Source of the DNA: JAIOSF01 sp047159865
Lineage (GTDB): Bacteria; Campylobacterota; Campylobacteria; Campylobacterales; Arcobacteraceae
Length of the DNA stretch: 64,000 nt
Assembly: GCF_047159865.1 (NCBI RefSeq)
Contig: NZ_AP038804.1
Location: 2,046,001-2,110,000 of the forward strand
Direction: 5' to 3'
The notes under the pieces were generated by a model. The model saw only the letters and a program-made list of their open reading frames with translations, was not told the DNA's origin and made no database searches. Made by a program: the position numbers and the translations under genes. Of the stretch, positions 9,866 to 17,640 are shown in pieces. The first letter of the stretch is position 1; each line of letters opens with the position of its first letter.

Positions 9866-11623
9866 CTAGCTTGAAAATCCACTTTTATGACGAACTTCTT
9901 TTTTGATCACGATCTCTTTTTGTTTCTCTTTTCTTTTGATATCTTTTTCTACAAAGATTTTTTTTCTTGTTACTGGATCCATCTCTGTATAATACATCAC
10001 AGCAGAATAAGTACCAGGGGTTGGTATAAATACTTGAGCTTGTTCTGGATTCATTTTAAGTTCATCTGTAGTGAACCTTTTAAGTTCATGCATATCTTTC
10101 TCTTCACAACCTGGATGTGCAGCTATTAAATAATAAGTTAAAAACTGTTTTTTACCCATATCTCTATTTAATTTGTCATAAAGTTTTTTAAAGTCAATTA
10201 AAGTTTGTTTCCCTGGTTTTCCCATAAGGTCAAGAATATGTTGTTCAGTATGTTCAGGGGCTACTTTCATTTGACCAGAAATATGATCTTTTACCATTGA
10301 TTTAAGATAGTTATAACCATGTTTTTTATCTTCTGTTATTAGATCGTATCGTACACCAGAAGCTACAAAAGCTTTTCTTATTCCTGGTATTTCACGAACC
10401 CTTTTATTCATCTCTATAATTCGACCATGATCTACTTTCATAGATTTACATAAATGTCTTGAATCAACACATCTTTGATGATCACAGGTTCCTAGTTTGA
10501 GTTTTTTGTTACACTCATATCCATACATATTTGCTGTAGGTCCACCTAAATCTGAGATGATTCCTTTAAAGTCTTTATACTCTTTAAAATCTTTGGCTTC
10601 TTGTACTATGTTATCTTCACTTCTTGTACGGATTGTTCTTCCTTGATGTACTCCAATAGCACAAAAGTTACACTCTCCCCAACACCCTTGATGTGTCATG
10701 ATTGAAAATTTAATAGTCTCCAAACATTTTACTTTTCCTTGGGGTCTATGGTATGGGTGCAATTCTCTTGTAAATGGTAGTGAAGATATCTCATCCATTT
10801 CAGGTTCATTTAAATAGTCACATGGAGGATTTTGTATATTATATCTAGTATCAACTTTTTGGGCTAATCCTTTAGCTGCTATTGGGTCATTATTATCATA
10901 GAAAAGATCAAAAAGATCGATATATTTTTCTTTATCTGTTATACATTCATCAAAAGTTGGGAGTTGATGGTATTCTTCTTTTGTTTCTTTTGCAATATAA
11001 CAAATCCCACGAATATCACGGTACTCTTCCCCTTTTGCAATAGCTTCTGTAAGTTCTCTTAATGCAATTTCTCCCATACCATATACAAGTACATCTGCTT
11101 TACTATCAAATAAAATTGGTTTTTTTAGTTTGTTTTGCCAATAATCATAGTGAGTAACTCTTCTTAAACTAGCTTCAATCCCACCTAAAACAATAGGAAC
11201 AGTATTTTTAAAAAATCTTCTAATAAGATTTGTATAGACTAAAACAGCACGATCTGGTCGTTTATTATTTACCCCACCTGGAGTATAATCATCAGAGTTT
11301 CTAAATTTTCTAGTTGCAGTGTAGTTTGAAACCATACTATCAATACTTCCACCACTTACTCCCCAATAAAGTTTTGGTTCACCAAGTCTTTTAATATCAA
11401 TATCACTTTTAACATCAGGTTGACCTATCATCCCAACCTTATATCCAAGTTTTTGTAGGATTCTTCCTACAACTGCAACGCCGATAAAAGGACTGTCTAT
11501 GTAAGCATCTCCACTTATTAAAATGACATCACATTGATCCCATCCAAGAGCATCCATCTCTTTTCTTGTAGTAGGTAAAAATTTATCTGCTGTTGCTTCT
11601 TGATGTTTGGTGTTTTTTTTCAT
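9866..11623 (-). CDS. YgiQ-family radical SAM protein, 585 aa
   Basis: Belongs to the YgiQ (UPF0313) family of radical SAM proteins. The radical SAM cluster motif CxxxCxxC is present as GCWGECNFCAIG. The family's N-terminal cobalamin-binding-like domain (CDVILISGDAYIDSPFIG) and C-terminal HPGCEEKDMHELKRF region are also visible. The reaction is not established for the family. I place the start at 11623 (MKKNTKHQEATADK), not at the upstream ATG at 11662: the upstream ATG has no ribosome binding site, and the family starts near TADKFLP. The C-terminus is Lys/Arg-rich. It appears to be a stand-alone gene. Confidence 0.9.
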   Translation of the reverse strand: MKKNTKHQEATADKFLPTTRKEMDALGWDQCDVILISGDAYIDSPFIGVAVVGRILQKLGYKVGMIGQPDVKSDIDIKRLGEPKLYWGVSGGSIDSMVSNYTATRKFRNSDDYTPGGVNNKRPDRAVLVYTNLIRRFFKNTVPIVLGGIEASLRRVTHYDYWQNKLKKPILFDSKADVLVYGMGEIALRELTEAIAKGEEYRDIRGICYIAKETKEEYHQLPTFDECITDKEKYIDLFDLFYDNNDPIAAKGLAQKVDTRYNIQNPPCDYLNEPEMDEISSLPFTRELHPYHRPQGKVKCLETIKFSIMTHQGCWGECNFCAIGVHQGRTIRTRSEDNIVQEAKDFKEYKDFKGIISDLGGPTANMYGYECNKKLKLGTCDHQRCVDSRHLCKSMKVDHGRIIEMNKRVREIPGIRKAFVASGVRYDLITEDKKHGYNYLKSMVKDHISGQMKVAPEHTEQHILDLMGKPGKQTLIDFKKLYDKLNRDMGKKQFLTYYLIAAHPGCEEKDMHELKRFTTDELKMNPEQAQVFIPTPGTYSAVMYYTEMDPVTRKKIFVEKDIKRKEKQKEIVIKKEVRHKSGFSS

Positions 11624-11680
11624 ATTTTTTCTTTTTATTATGTATAGTTTAGTAAATGGCATTGTGCCATAATTCGTGTT

Positions 11681-11718
11681 AAGACTAGACTATACCGACT
11701 GAATATCTTTCTAGTCTT
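11681..11718 (-). terminator. Stem-loop between the sensor-CheW gene and the YgiQ gene
   Basis: AAGACTAGA (11681-11689) pairs perfectly with TCTAGTCTT (11710-11718) over a 20-nt loop, just downstream of the sensor-CheW stop. There is no U-run on either strand. It may be an operator or mRNA-stabilising hairpin instead of a terminator. Confidence 0.35.
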
Positions 11719-11725
11719 AAGAAGT

Positions 11726-14317
11726 TTAAATTTTTTCAGTTAAGTTTGTATCAATTTTTTGAATATCTAATATCATTGCTACACGAGAATCATTTGAATC
11801 AGTTATATCAACAACACTTTCAATCAAAGTACCACCACCCAAAAAATGGTTTTGTATATGTTGGATTGAATTCTTTTTCACGACAGATATATTTTCTAGT
11901 GATGAAACCATAATCCCAACACAATGTTGTATATTATCTGTATCATATTCTAATAAAATAATGTTGTGTAGATTTTTATCTTCTGAAGAATCATTGATAA
12001 ATGCTCGTATATCTAAAACAGAGATGAGTTGTTCTTTATGCAAAACCATCCCTTTAAAATGATTATCTTTGTTCATATCAATTGACTCTTCAAGAGAATC
12101 GATATCAATAGATTCTATTACATTTTTTGCATCAACTGCTAAAAATTTATTTCCTATATGAAATGTTGCTAACTCAACACATGTTTCATCAAACAGTTTT
12201 AGTGTTGACTGGTTAGTAAATTTATTATCTTGTTTATAAAGAAGTTGACTTGAGACATTGATATCTCCAATCTCAATAAAAACAAAACAAAGAATATCAT
12301 TTTCATAATCATCAACTCTACTTTTATATTCTCTATATCCTTTTGAACATTTAACACCTATTGCATAATATTTATTATTGAACTCTATTATCTCACTTTT
12401 TTTATGACCATTTTCAAGTGAGAAAAATTTGTCATCTAAATCTAAAAATCCATCAACTTCATAGGTTTCATTTGTTGAAGAGATGATTTTTTTTGCTTTA
12501 TTTGTAAAAAGTGCGAAAACTCCTGGGATTTTTTCACCATCAGTATTGTGAGGAAGTGTATCATCTAACATAGCGTGAAATTCTGGTTTTGCATCAAATA
12601 CTACAGCGATTCCACCTGTAACTTTTTTTTCATTTTTAATAGAACGAATAGCACTACAGTAGATATATGTAGATTGATTATCATAAAGATTCGTTTTCTC
12701 AAATTTAGAAACACAATATTTAGAAGTGTCTTTTAGATTCATAGTATTTTTTACCCACTCATTTGTGAGTTGTTTTCCAACTAAGTATTCATCTTTACTA
12801 TTTGATACAGCAATAACTTTTCCCTCATCATCAAAAACGAGTAGATTTGTGTAGACTGTGTACAGATCATTTATATATTTTAAGATAGAAGTTACTTTTT
12901 CTTTCTTATGTACTATAGAATCTTTATCATCTAAAACCTCTTTAAAATATGAGGTAAGTGCCCACCATCGACAATCATTAGCTCTTTCATAAAGGTTTCT
13001 ATCCATAATATCGATTGCAAGTGATGATAAAAATTCACTATCTTTTAAAATAGATGTGATGATGGTTTGGTTTAGATTTGAAAGCGATGAGTTTGCTTTG
13101 ATTCCTGTTACTCCAATTTCATTGAGTAAAGATTTTGAAAAGTTTCTATTGCTTGAGTTTTGTTTACTTTGTGCAATGTTTCCATTCCAAATCACACGAC
13201 TGAGGTTCTCTTGGATTGTTTTACTTTTATTAAATACATCTTTTAAATCTTTTGAAAAATGTTGTTCATTTTGCATCATAGATTCAATAATATTTGTGTC
13301 GATTTCTTCACTGTCTAAATCATCACTCAAAAATGCATACTCTAATGGTATCATAATATGTCCGTACCATTTAAGTCCTTTGAAGCCTTGATAACCATTT
13401 GTTTTACATGTTTTTGCTACATAATCACGACCTGCAAAAGTTACAATTTTGAAATCTTCATCAATCACAATTGGTAGTTTTGAACCCAATCGAATATGAT
13501 CTCTATTACTTGAAGCAATCACAGTTCCATCGTCATCTAAAATCATCAAAACTTCTTTATTTCTAATGTCGAGTAAATTTGAAAATATATCTTTCATCTC
13601 ATTTTTAAATTTAAAACATAAACATAGTATTCCTAGATTTGCTGAATCTGGATCATTTGTTTCTGTTACTTTATATGAGTACACTAGGTTTCCATTATAT
13701 TGTGGTATAAAATTAAAATCTTGATATGACTCTACATATTCATCACTTGAATTTAATACTTCATGCACATAAGCAGTATCAATTTTATCAACTTTAATAT
13801 CATCATTTAATCTTGCTAAAATTTTCCCATTTGTATTTGCTAAAACGATATCAAAATAAACAGAATATTTAGCAACATACTCTTGAAAGCGTTTTTGAAT
13901 CTCTTTTTTTTGAGTAGCATTATCTTTGTTGTAGTTTGAAACAAAGTTTTGTATAAACTTTCGAATATCATCATCCGTTGCCAAAAATCCAATATCAGCT
14001 GTTCTTTCAAAAAGGTTTCGAATAAGTACATCAATAGTGACTTGTGATTTAAAATTCATCTCTTGAGTTACTTTTTTTATTGTTTGTTCACTCAAATGAT
14101 TTAGCAGTGTTGAAGTGAGATTTAAAAAATTATCTTTTGTTTTTCCTATGTCAATATTGATGTCTCCAAGTTGACCAAGAAGAGCAAAACTGTCCCAAGA
14201 AGAGCTTAATCTACCTAGCTCTTCTCTATATTTATCTACATCTTCTATATGTTTAATAATAGGATAAAGCTCTTTTTTTACTTTTATCCCTTTAAAGTTG
14301 ATGAATTTATTTGTCAT
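11726..14317 (-). CDS. Soluble sensor protein with C-terminal CheW-like domain, 863 aa
   Basis: No transmembrane helix is visible, so the protein is probably cytosolic. Two similar sensory units follow each other: FERTADIGFLATDDDIRKFI... with DIVLANTNGKILARLN, and LYERANDCRWWALTSYFKEVL... with NLLVFDDEGKVIAVSNS. Both resemble Cache/GAF-like ligand-binding folds. The last 160 residues (from about FDETCVELATFHIGNKFLAVDAK) look like a CheW domain, which would dock onto CheA or receptor arrays. There is no methyl-accepting coiled-coil hairpin. It would thus be a scaffold protein carrying its own ligand sensors. I place the start at 14317 (MTNKFINF) because GGAGAG lies 5 nt upstream; the ATG at 14329 has no ribosome binding site. 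Confidence 0.75.
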   Translation of the reverse strand: MTNKFINFKGIKVKKELYPIIKHIEDVDKYREELGRLSSSWDSFALLGQLGDINIDIGKTKDNFLNLTSTLLNHLSEQTIKKVTQEMNFKSQVTIDVLIRNLFERTADIGFLATDDDIRKFIQNFVSNYNKDNATQKKEIQKRFQEYVAKYSVYFDIVLANTNGKILARLNDDIKVDKIDTAYVHEVLNSSDEYVESYQDFNFIPQYNGNLVYSYKVTETNDPDSANLGILCLCFKFKNEMKDIFSNLLDIRNKEVLMILDDDGTVIASSNRDHIRLGSKLPIVIDEDFKIVTFAGRDYVAKTCKTNGYQGFKGLKWYGHIMIPLEYAFLSDDLDSEEIDTNIIESMMQNEQHFSKDLKDVFNKSKTIQENLSRVIWNGNIAQSKQNSSNRNFSKSLLNEIGVTGIKANSSLSNLNQTIITSILKDSEFLSSLAIDIMDRNLYERANDCRWWALTSYFKEVLDDKDSIVHKKEKVTSILKYINDLYTVYTNLLVFDDEGKVIAVSNSKDEYLVGKQLTNEWVKNTMNLKDTSKYCVSKFEKTNLYDNQSTYIYCSAIRSIKNEKKVTGGIAVVFDAKPEFHAMLDDTLPHNTDGEKIPGVFALFTNKAKKIISSTNETYEVDGFLDLDDKFFSLENGHKKSEIIEFNNKYYAIGVKCSKGYREYKSRVDDYENDILCFVFIEIGDINVSSQLLYKQDNKFTNQSTLKLFDETCVELATFHIGNKFLAVDAKNVIESIDIDSLEESIDMNKDNHFKGMVLHKEQLISVLDIRAFINDSSEDKNLHNIILLEYDTDNIQHCVGIMVSSLENISVVKKNSIQHIQNHFLGGGTLIESVVDITDSNDSRVAMILDIQKIDTNLTEKI

Positions 14318-14403
14318 AATACTCTCCATTAGTTATATGAAAATAATTATATAATTAATTGAGAATAAAGTTTTCTAAAAACTGTATACTATATATACAA
14401 TAA

Positions 14404-14697
14404 TTATTGCCTTTTATCACCATAAAGCCATTTTCCTGTATAGGGAGCAGAGAAAGGGTGTTGGTCAGTAAACTCTTCTTGTGTGAATCGGAATTTAAAA
14501 TTATCAACATAGGAGAGTATAAGTTTATATGCTTTGTTAATCTCTTGAAACTTTTCATCAGAACCGTCTTTCATATCCGGATGATATTTTTTAGAGAGTT
14601 CTAAGTATCGAGTTTTAATACTACTTTTATTTTCAAGTCCTATGAGTCCTAAAGTATCAACTGCTTTTTCAAATTCATCGTATTTTATTTTAAGCAT
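14404..14697 (-). CDS. J-domain (DnaJ-like) protein, 97 aa
   Basis: The region from about residue 10 to 65 is a J-domain with the invariant HPD motif (KKYHPDMKDGS), the helix-III sequence EKFQEINKAYKLIL and a Leu/Lys-rich helix II. J-domains stimulate the ATPase of DnaK-type Hsp70 chaperones. The protein has no Gly/Phe-rich region, zinc finger or client-binding domain, only a short C-terminal tail, so it is a minimal co-chaperone. Its start overlaps the upstream alpha/beta hydrolase gene by 8 nt, suggesting translational coupling. Confidence 0.88.
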   Translation of the reverse strand: MLKIKYDEFEKAVDTLGLIGLENKSSIKTRYLELSKKYHPDMKDGSDEKFQEINKAYKLILSYVDNFKFRFTQEEFTDQHPFSAPYTGKWLYGDKRQ

Positions 14698-15394
14698 TAT
14701 CCATCCACATTCGTATTTGATGACTTAACTCTTTAGGAAACTCAAGAGGAATCATATGACTTGTTCCAACTCTAGAGATCTTCTTAATATGAGTATGTTC
14801 ACTAGTGAAATTTTCAATCGAACTATAAGTAAAAAGCCTATCATCTGTACTATAATAAAAATGAATAGGAATGGTTAAATTAATAAGGTCTTTTTCTAAT
14901 GAAATTCTATTATTTATTGTTTTCATTTGAGAGAGATAAACTGTTTCTCCTAAGTCTATATACATATTTTGTATCAGAGTGATAAGTTGTTCATCTGATT
15001 GATTTGATTCTTCTAATAAAGAGATAACTTTTGATTTGGTCAATCCATTAAAACCTAAATTTTTCATAAGATTAATAACATTATTTCTTTTTTCAACTTC
15101 TTTTGGTGACATTTTACTAGGTGTTCCAGCATTTAAAAAAAGTCGTTTTACTCTATGTGGATATTTGATACTGTAATAAGATGAGATATAAGAACCTAAC
15201 GAAAAACCAAAAAGATTGATTTTTCCTTTATCAAATATATCATCTAAAATTGTAATAATCTCGTCAAAATCACTAATATTAGGAATTGGAACATGTACTA
15301 GTTCATAAGTATCTTCTAAATAAGGGATGAGCCGTTCCCATAATCTTTCATTGCACATAAGCCCTGGTATTAAATATATTTTCTCTTTCATCAT
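14690..15394 (-). CDS. Alpha/beta hydrolase, 234 aa
   Basis: An alpha/beta hydrolase fold protein with oxyanion region YLIPGLMCNERLW, nucleophile elbow GFSLGS (Ser), an Asp in YYSTDDRLFTY and a catalytic His in GTSHMIPLE near the C-terminus. Substrate unknown; thioesterase/esterase-like members of this length are common. There is no signal peptide, so it is cytosolic. It lies 27 nt downstream of the iclR-type regulator gene on the same strand, so it may be co-transcribed with it. Whether it takes part in the acyl-CoA pathway controlled by that regulator is open. Confidence 0.85.
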   Translation of the reverse strand: MMKEKIYLIPGLMCNERLWERLIPYLEDTYELVHVPIPNISDFDEIITILDDIFDKGKINLFGFSLGSYISSYYSIKYPHRVKRLFLNAGTPSKMSPKEVEKRNNVINLMKNLGFNGLTKSKVISLLEESNQSDEQLITLIQNMYIDLGETVYLSQMKTINNRISLEKDLINLTIPIHFYYSTDDRLFTYSSIENFTSEHTHIKKISRVGTSHMIPLEFPKELSHQIRMWMDNA

Positions 15395-15421
15395 AATCCT
15401 TTATTCAAGTAATAGAGTTTT

Positions 15422-16162
15422 TTATATGCTATTAAATTTATGTTTATTTGCTAATGCAATTAAAATAGTAGAAAATTCTTGTAGTTTTTCCACATCTAAT
15501 CTAGCAGCAAGTCCAGAAACACCTAAAGCACCAATAAGCTCACCTGATTTAGAGAAGTAAGGAACAGCTACAGATCTTAGTCCATATTCATACTCCTCAT
15601 CATCTATTGCATAACCTATCTCTTTAATAGTATGTAGATCCAACTGTAATCGTTTTGGATGTGTTATGGTTGAGTGAGTATATTCTTCAAGTGTTAATTT
15701 AGATATATCTAATTCATCAGAAAAGGCTAGGATAACTTTTCCCATAGCTGTTGCATGTAAGGGTGAGTGAAATCCTATACTATCTCTATTTTTTAAAATT
15801 CGATTAGAGTTGTCGACTTGGTTTAGGTGCATAATCATATCTTCATCATAAACAGAGATATAACTACATTCATTTGTTTGTGAAAATATCTCATTTAATA
15901 GATTTTGCGATTGTTTTACAATCATCTCTTCTCGTTTTCTTTTAGACAAATTACCAACAACATCTGCATAAATAATCTCTTTTGTATTTTCTACATATTT
16001 TACAAATCCCTCATTTATCAAAGTTGTTATTAATCTAGACATAGTACTTTTATCTATTTCAAGTTTTAAACATAATGCATTCGCACTGATTGATTGTTCA
16101 CTATTCATAATCTCTTTAAGGACTTGAAGACCCCTTGTTAAAGATTTATTTCGATTTACCAC
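15422..16162 (-). CDS. IclR-family transcriptional regulator, 246 aa
   Basis: The N-terminal winged helix (LTRGLQVLKEIMNSEQSISA, then DKSTMSRLITTLINEGFV) and the C-terminal IclR effector domain (SPLHATAMGKVILAF, YGLRSVAVPYF, GALGVSGLAARL) are both clear. IclR proteins bind DNA as dimers and control small-molecule catabolism in response to an organic acid effector. It is divergent from the lyase/CoA-ligase operon starting at 16494, its most likely target. The start codon is GTG at 16162, supported by AGGAG 6 nt upstream; an in-frame ATG is lacking nearby. Confidence 0.92.
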   Translation of the reverse strand: MVNRNKSLTRGLQVLKEIMNSEQSISANALCLKLEIDKSTMSRLITTLINEGFVKYVENTKEIIYADVVGNLSKRKREEMIVKQSQNLLNEIFSQTNECSYISVYDEDMIMHLNQVDNSNRILKNRDSIGFHSPLHATAMGKVILAFSDELDISKLTLEEYTHSTITHPKRLQLDLHTIKEIGYAIDDEEYEYGLRSVAVPYFSKSGELIGALGVSGLAARLDVEKLQEFSTILIALANKHKFNSI

Positions 16163-16493
16163 AATTAACTCCTAAATAATTTGGAAACTTTTTTCCTTAT
16201 CTGCAACTTTTGAGAAAAAAGATTTCATATACGGAAACTCTCAAAATCAAAAAGCTTGAGAATGCCTTTGTTAACGGTGTTTTAAAGATTATTTAAAAAA
16301 TACTTAAAAATAAAACTAGTATAAGAATATTAAGTTTTATTTAAATAATGTGTGATTTAATACCGTATCAGATTTAAAGAATCACTTTAAATTGTGTGCA
16401 ATAGTATCATCTTTATATAAAAAAAATTATTAAAATTTTTCTATATAGAGTTGAAAATATGTAAAAAATTATAAATATGTTAAAGGACAAATT
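16163..16493. promoter_or_regulatory. Divergent control region between the IclR regulator and the lyase operon
   Basis: This 331-bp gene-free stretch holds the two divergent promoters. An inverted repeat GGAAACTTTTTTCC at 16183-16196 (GGAAA, 4-bp gap, TTTCC) resembles IclR-type operators and overlaps the regulator's own leader. A further GGAAACT copy is at 16233-16239. A 6-bp inverted repeat (TCTCAA at about 16240, TTGAGA at about 16257) follows. The part next to the operon is almost pure A/T with several TATAAA/TATATA words, so no single -10 can be chosen. The operon's ribosome binding site is AAAGGA, 8 nt before the ATG at 16494. Confidence 0.5.
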
Positions 16494-17627
16494 ATGATGA
16501 CATCAATAGTAGATTTATCAAAGTTAACATCAAAAGATGACTTAACTCCAGTATTGGGTGGATACTGGCCAGGGATTCAAATATATTATCCACCAATTAA
16601 ATTTAATCCATTAGATGGAACTTATGAAACAATGGAACAAGCTAAGTTTAGATTACAAAAGCATGCTTACAAAACAAAAGCGCATACTCTATTATTTGAT
16701 TTAGAAGATGGTTGTAGAATGAAAGAGATGTCAAGAAAGCTTTTATTAGAAGAGCTTCCTAAGTTTCCTGAAAGAGATTTTCAAATTGCACTTAGAATCA
16801 ACCCTTTTAGAACAAAAGAGTATGAAGAAGATTTATTGTTAATCAAACAAGTGCATAAATATATTGATGTTATTGTTTTAGCAAAAGCTGGTGAAGTGTA
16901 TGGTGATGCTGAGATTAGAGATTTATCTTCTTGGTTAGTTTCTATTGGTAGTAAAGTTACTATTCAGCCAATTATTGAGCATCCAAAGTCGCTGAAAATT
17001 GCAGATAAACTTATGAGTCATTCAACAGTTAATCATGTAGTATTTGGTATTCACGATTTCTCTAAGGCTATGGCTTATAAAATTACTCCACAAGGTTGGA
17101 TTGATGAGTTAGAAACATTTTTCAATATGCTTACAATGGAAGCTAGAATTAAAGGTTGTGGTGTTATTGGTGGTGTTGAAGTTTTACTTACACCTAACTC
17201 TTTACCTGATTCTTGTGTTGAGAAAAAAGATATTAGAAGATGGTTAGATTTACATGGTGATGATGCTTCTAGACATGTGTATTCACATGCAAATAGAGAA
17301 ACAGCAATGGGTCTTACTGGAAAGCAAGTAATTACACCAAATCATATCAATGTATGTAAAGTGGCATTCACACCATCTCCAAATGAGATTGCAAAAGATG
17401 TTAAAATCTTAAAAGAAGCTATCAAAGCTGATGCATTATTAAGCGGTGCTATTAGATACGAAGGTGAGATGTTAGATCCACCAATGTTTGGTAAATCTTT
17501 ACAAAATATTTTAAGAGCGTATGCATTAAAGAGTTTAAAAGATGAAGATAGAAATTTTGCATTAGAGGTATTAAACAAAATGCCACTGAATACATTTAAA
17601 GAAAATTGGCCATTTGGTCGAATCTAA
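16494..17627 (+). CDS. HpcH/HpaI aldolase / citrate-lyase-beta (CitE)-like lyase, 377 aa
   Basis: A TIM-barrel CoA-ester lyase family protein. Motifs include the metal/substrate region LLFDLEDGCRMKEMSRKLL, the CoA-proximal Arg in ALRINPFRTKEY, the Glu in TIQPIIEHPKSL and the FGxxDF motif as VVFGIHDFSKAM. At 377 aa it is longer than CitE (about 290) and nearer to malyl-CoA/citramalyl-CoA lyase-like or malate-synthase-related members. First gene of the operon. Likely chemistry is cleavage (or formation) of a beta-hydroxyacyl-CoA such as malyl-, methylmalyl- or citramalyl-CoA; the substrate cannot be fixed from sequence alone. Confidence 0.75.
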   Translation: MMTSIVDLSKLTSKDDLTPVLGGYWPGIQIYYPPIKFNPLDGTYETMEQAKFRLQKHAYKTKAHTLLFDLEDGCRMKEMSRKLLLEELPKFPERDFQIALRINPFRTKEYEEDLLLIKQVHKYIDVIVLAKAGEVYGDAEIRDLSSWLVSIGSKVTIQPIIEHPKSLKIADKLMSHSTVNHVVFGIHDFSKAMAYKITPQGWIDELETFFNMLTMEARIKGCGVIGGVEVLLTPNSLPDSCVEKKDIRRWLDLHGDDASRHVYSHANRETAMGLTGKQVITPNHINVCKVAFTPSPNEIAKDVKILKEAIKADALLSGAIRYEGEMLDPPMFGKSLQNILRAYALKSLKDEDRNFALEVLNKMPLNTFKENWPFGRI

Positions 17628-17640
17628 GAAGGAGAGTTAT

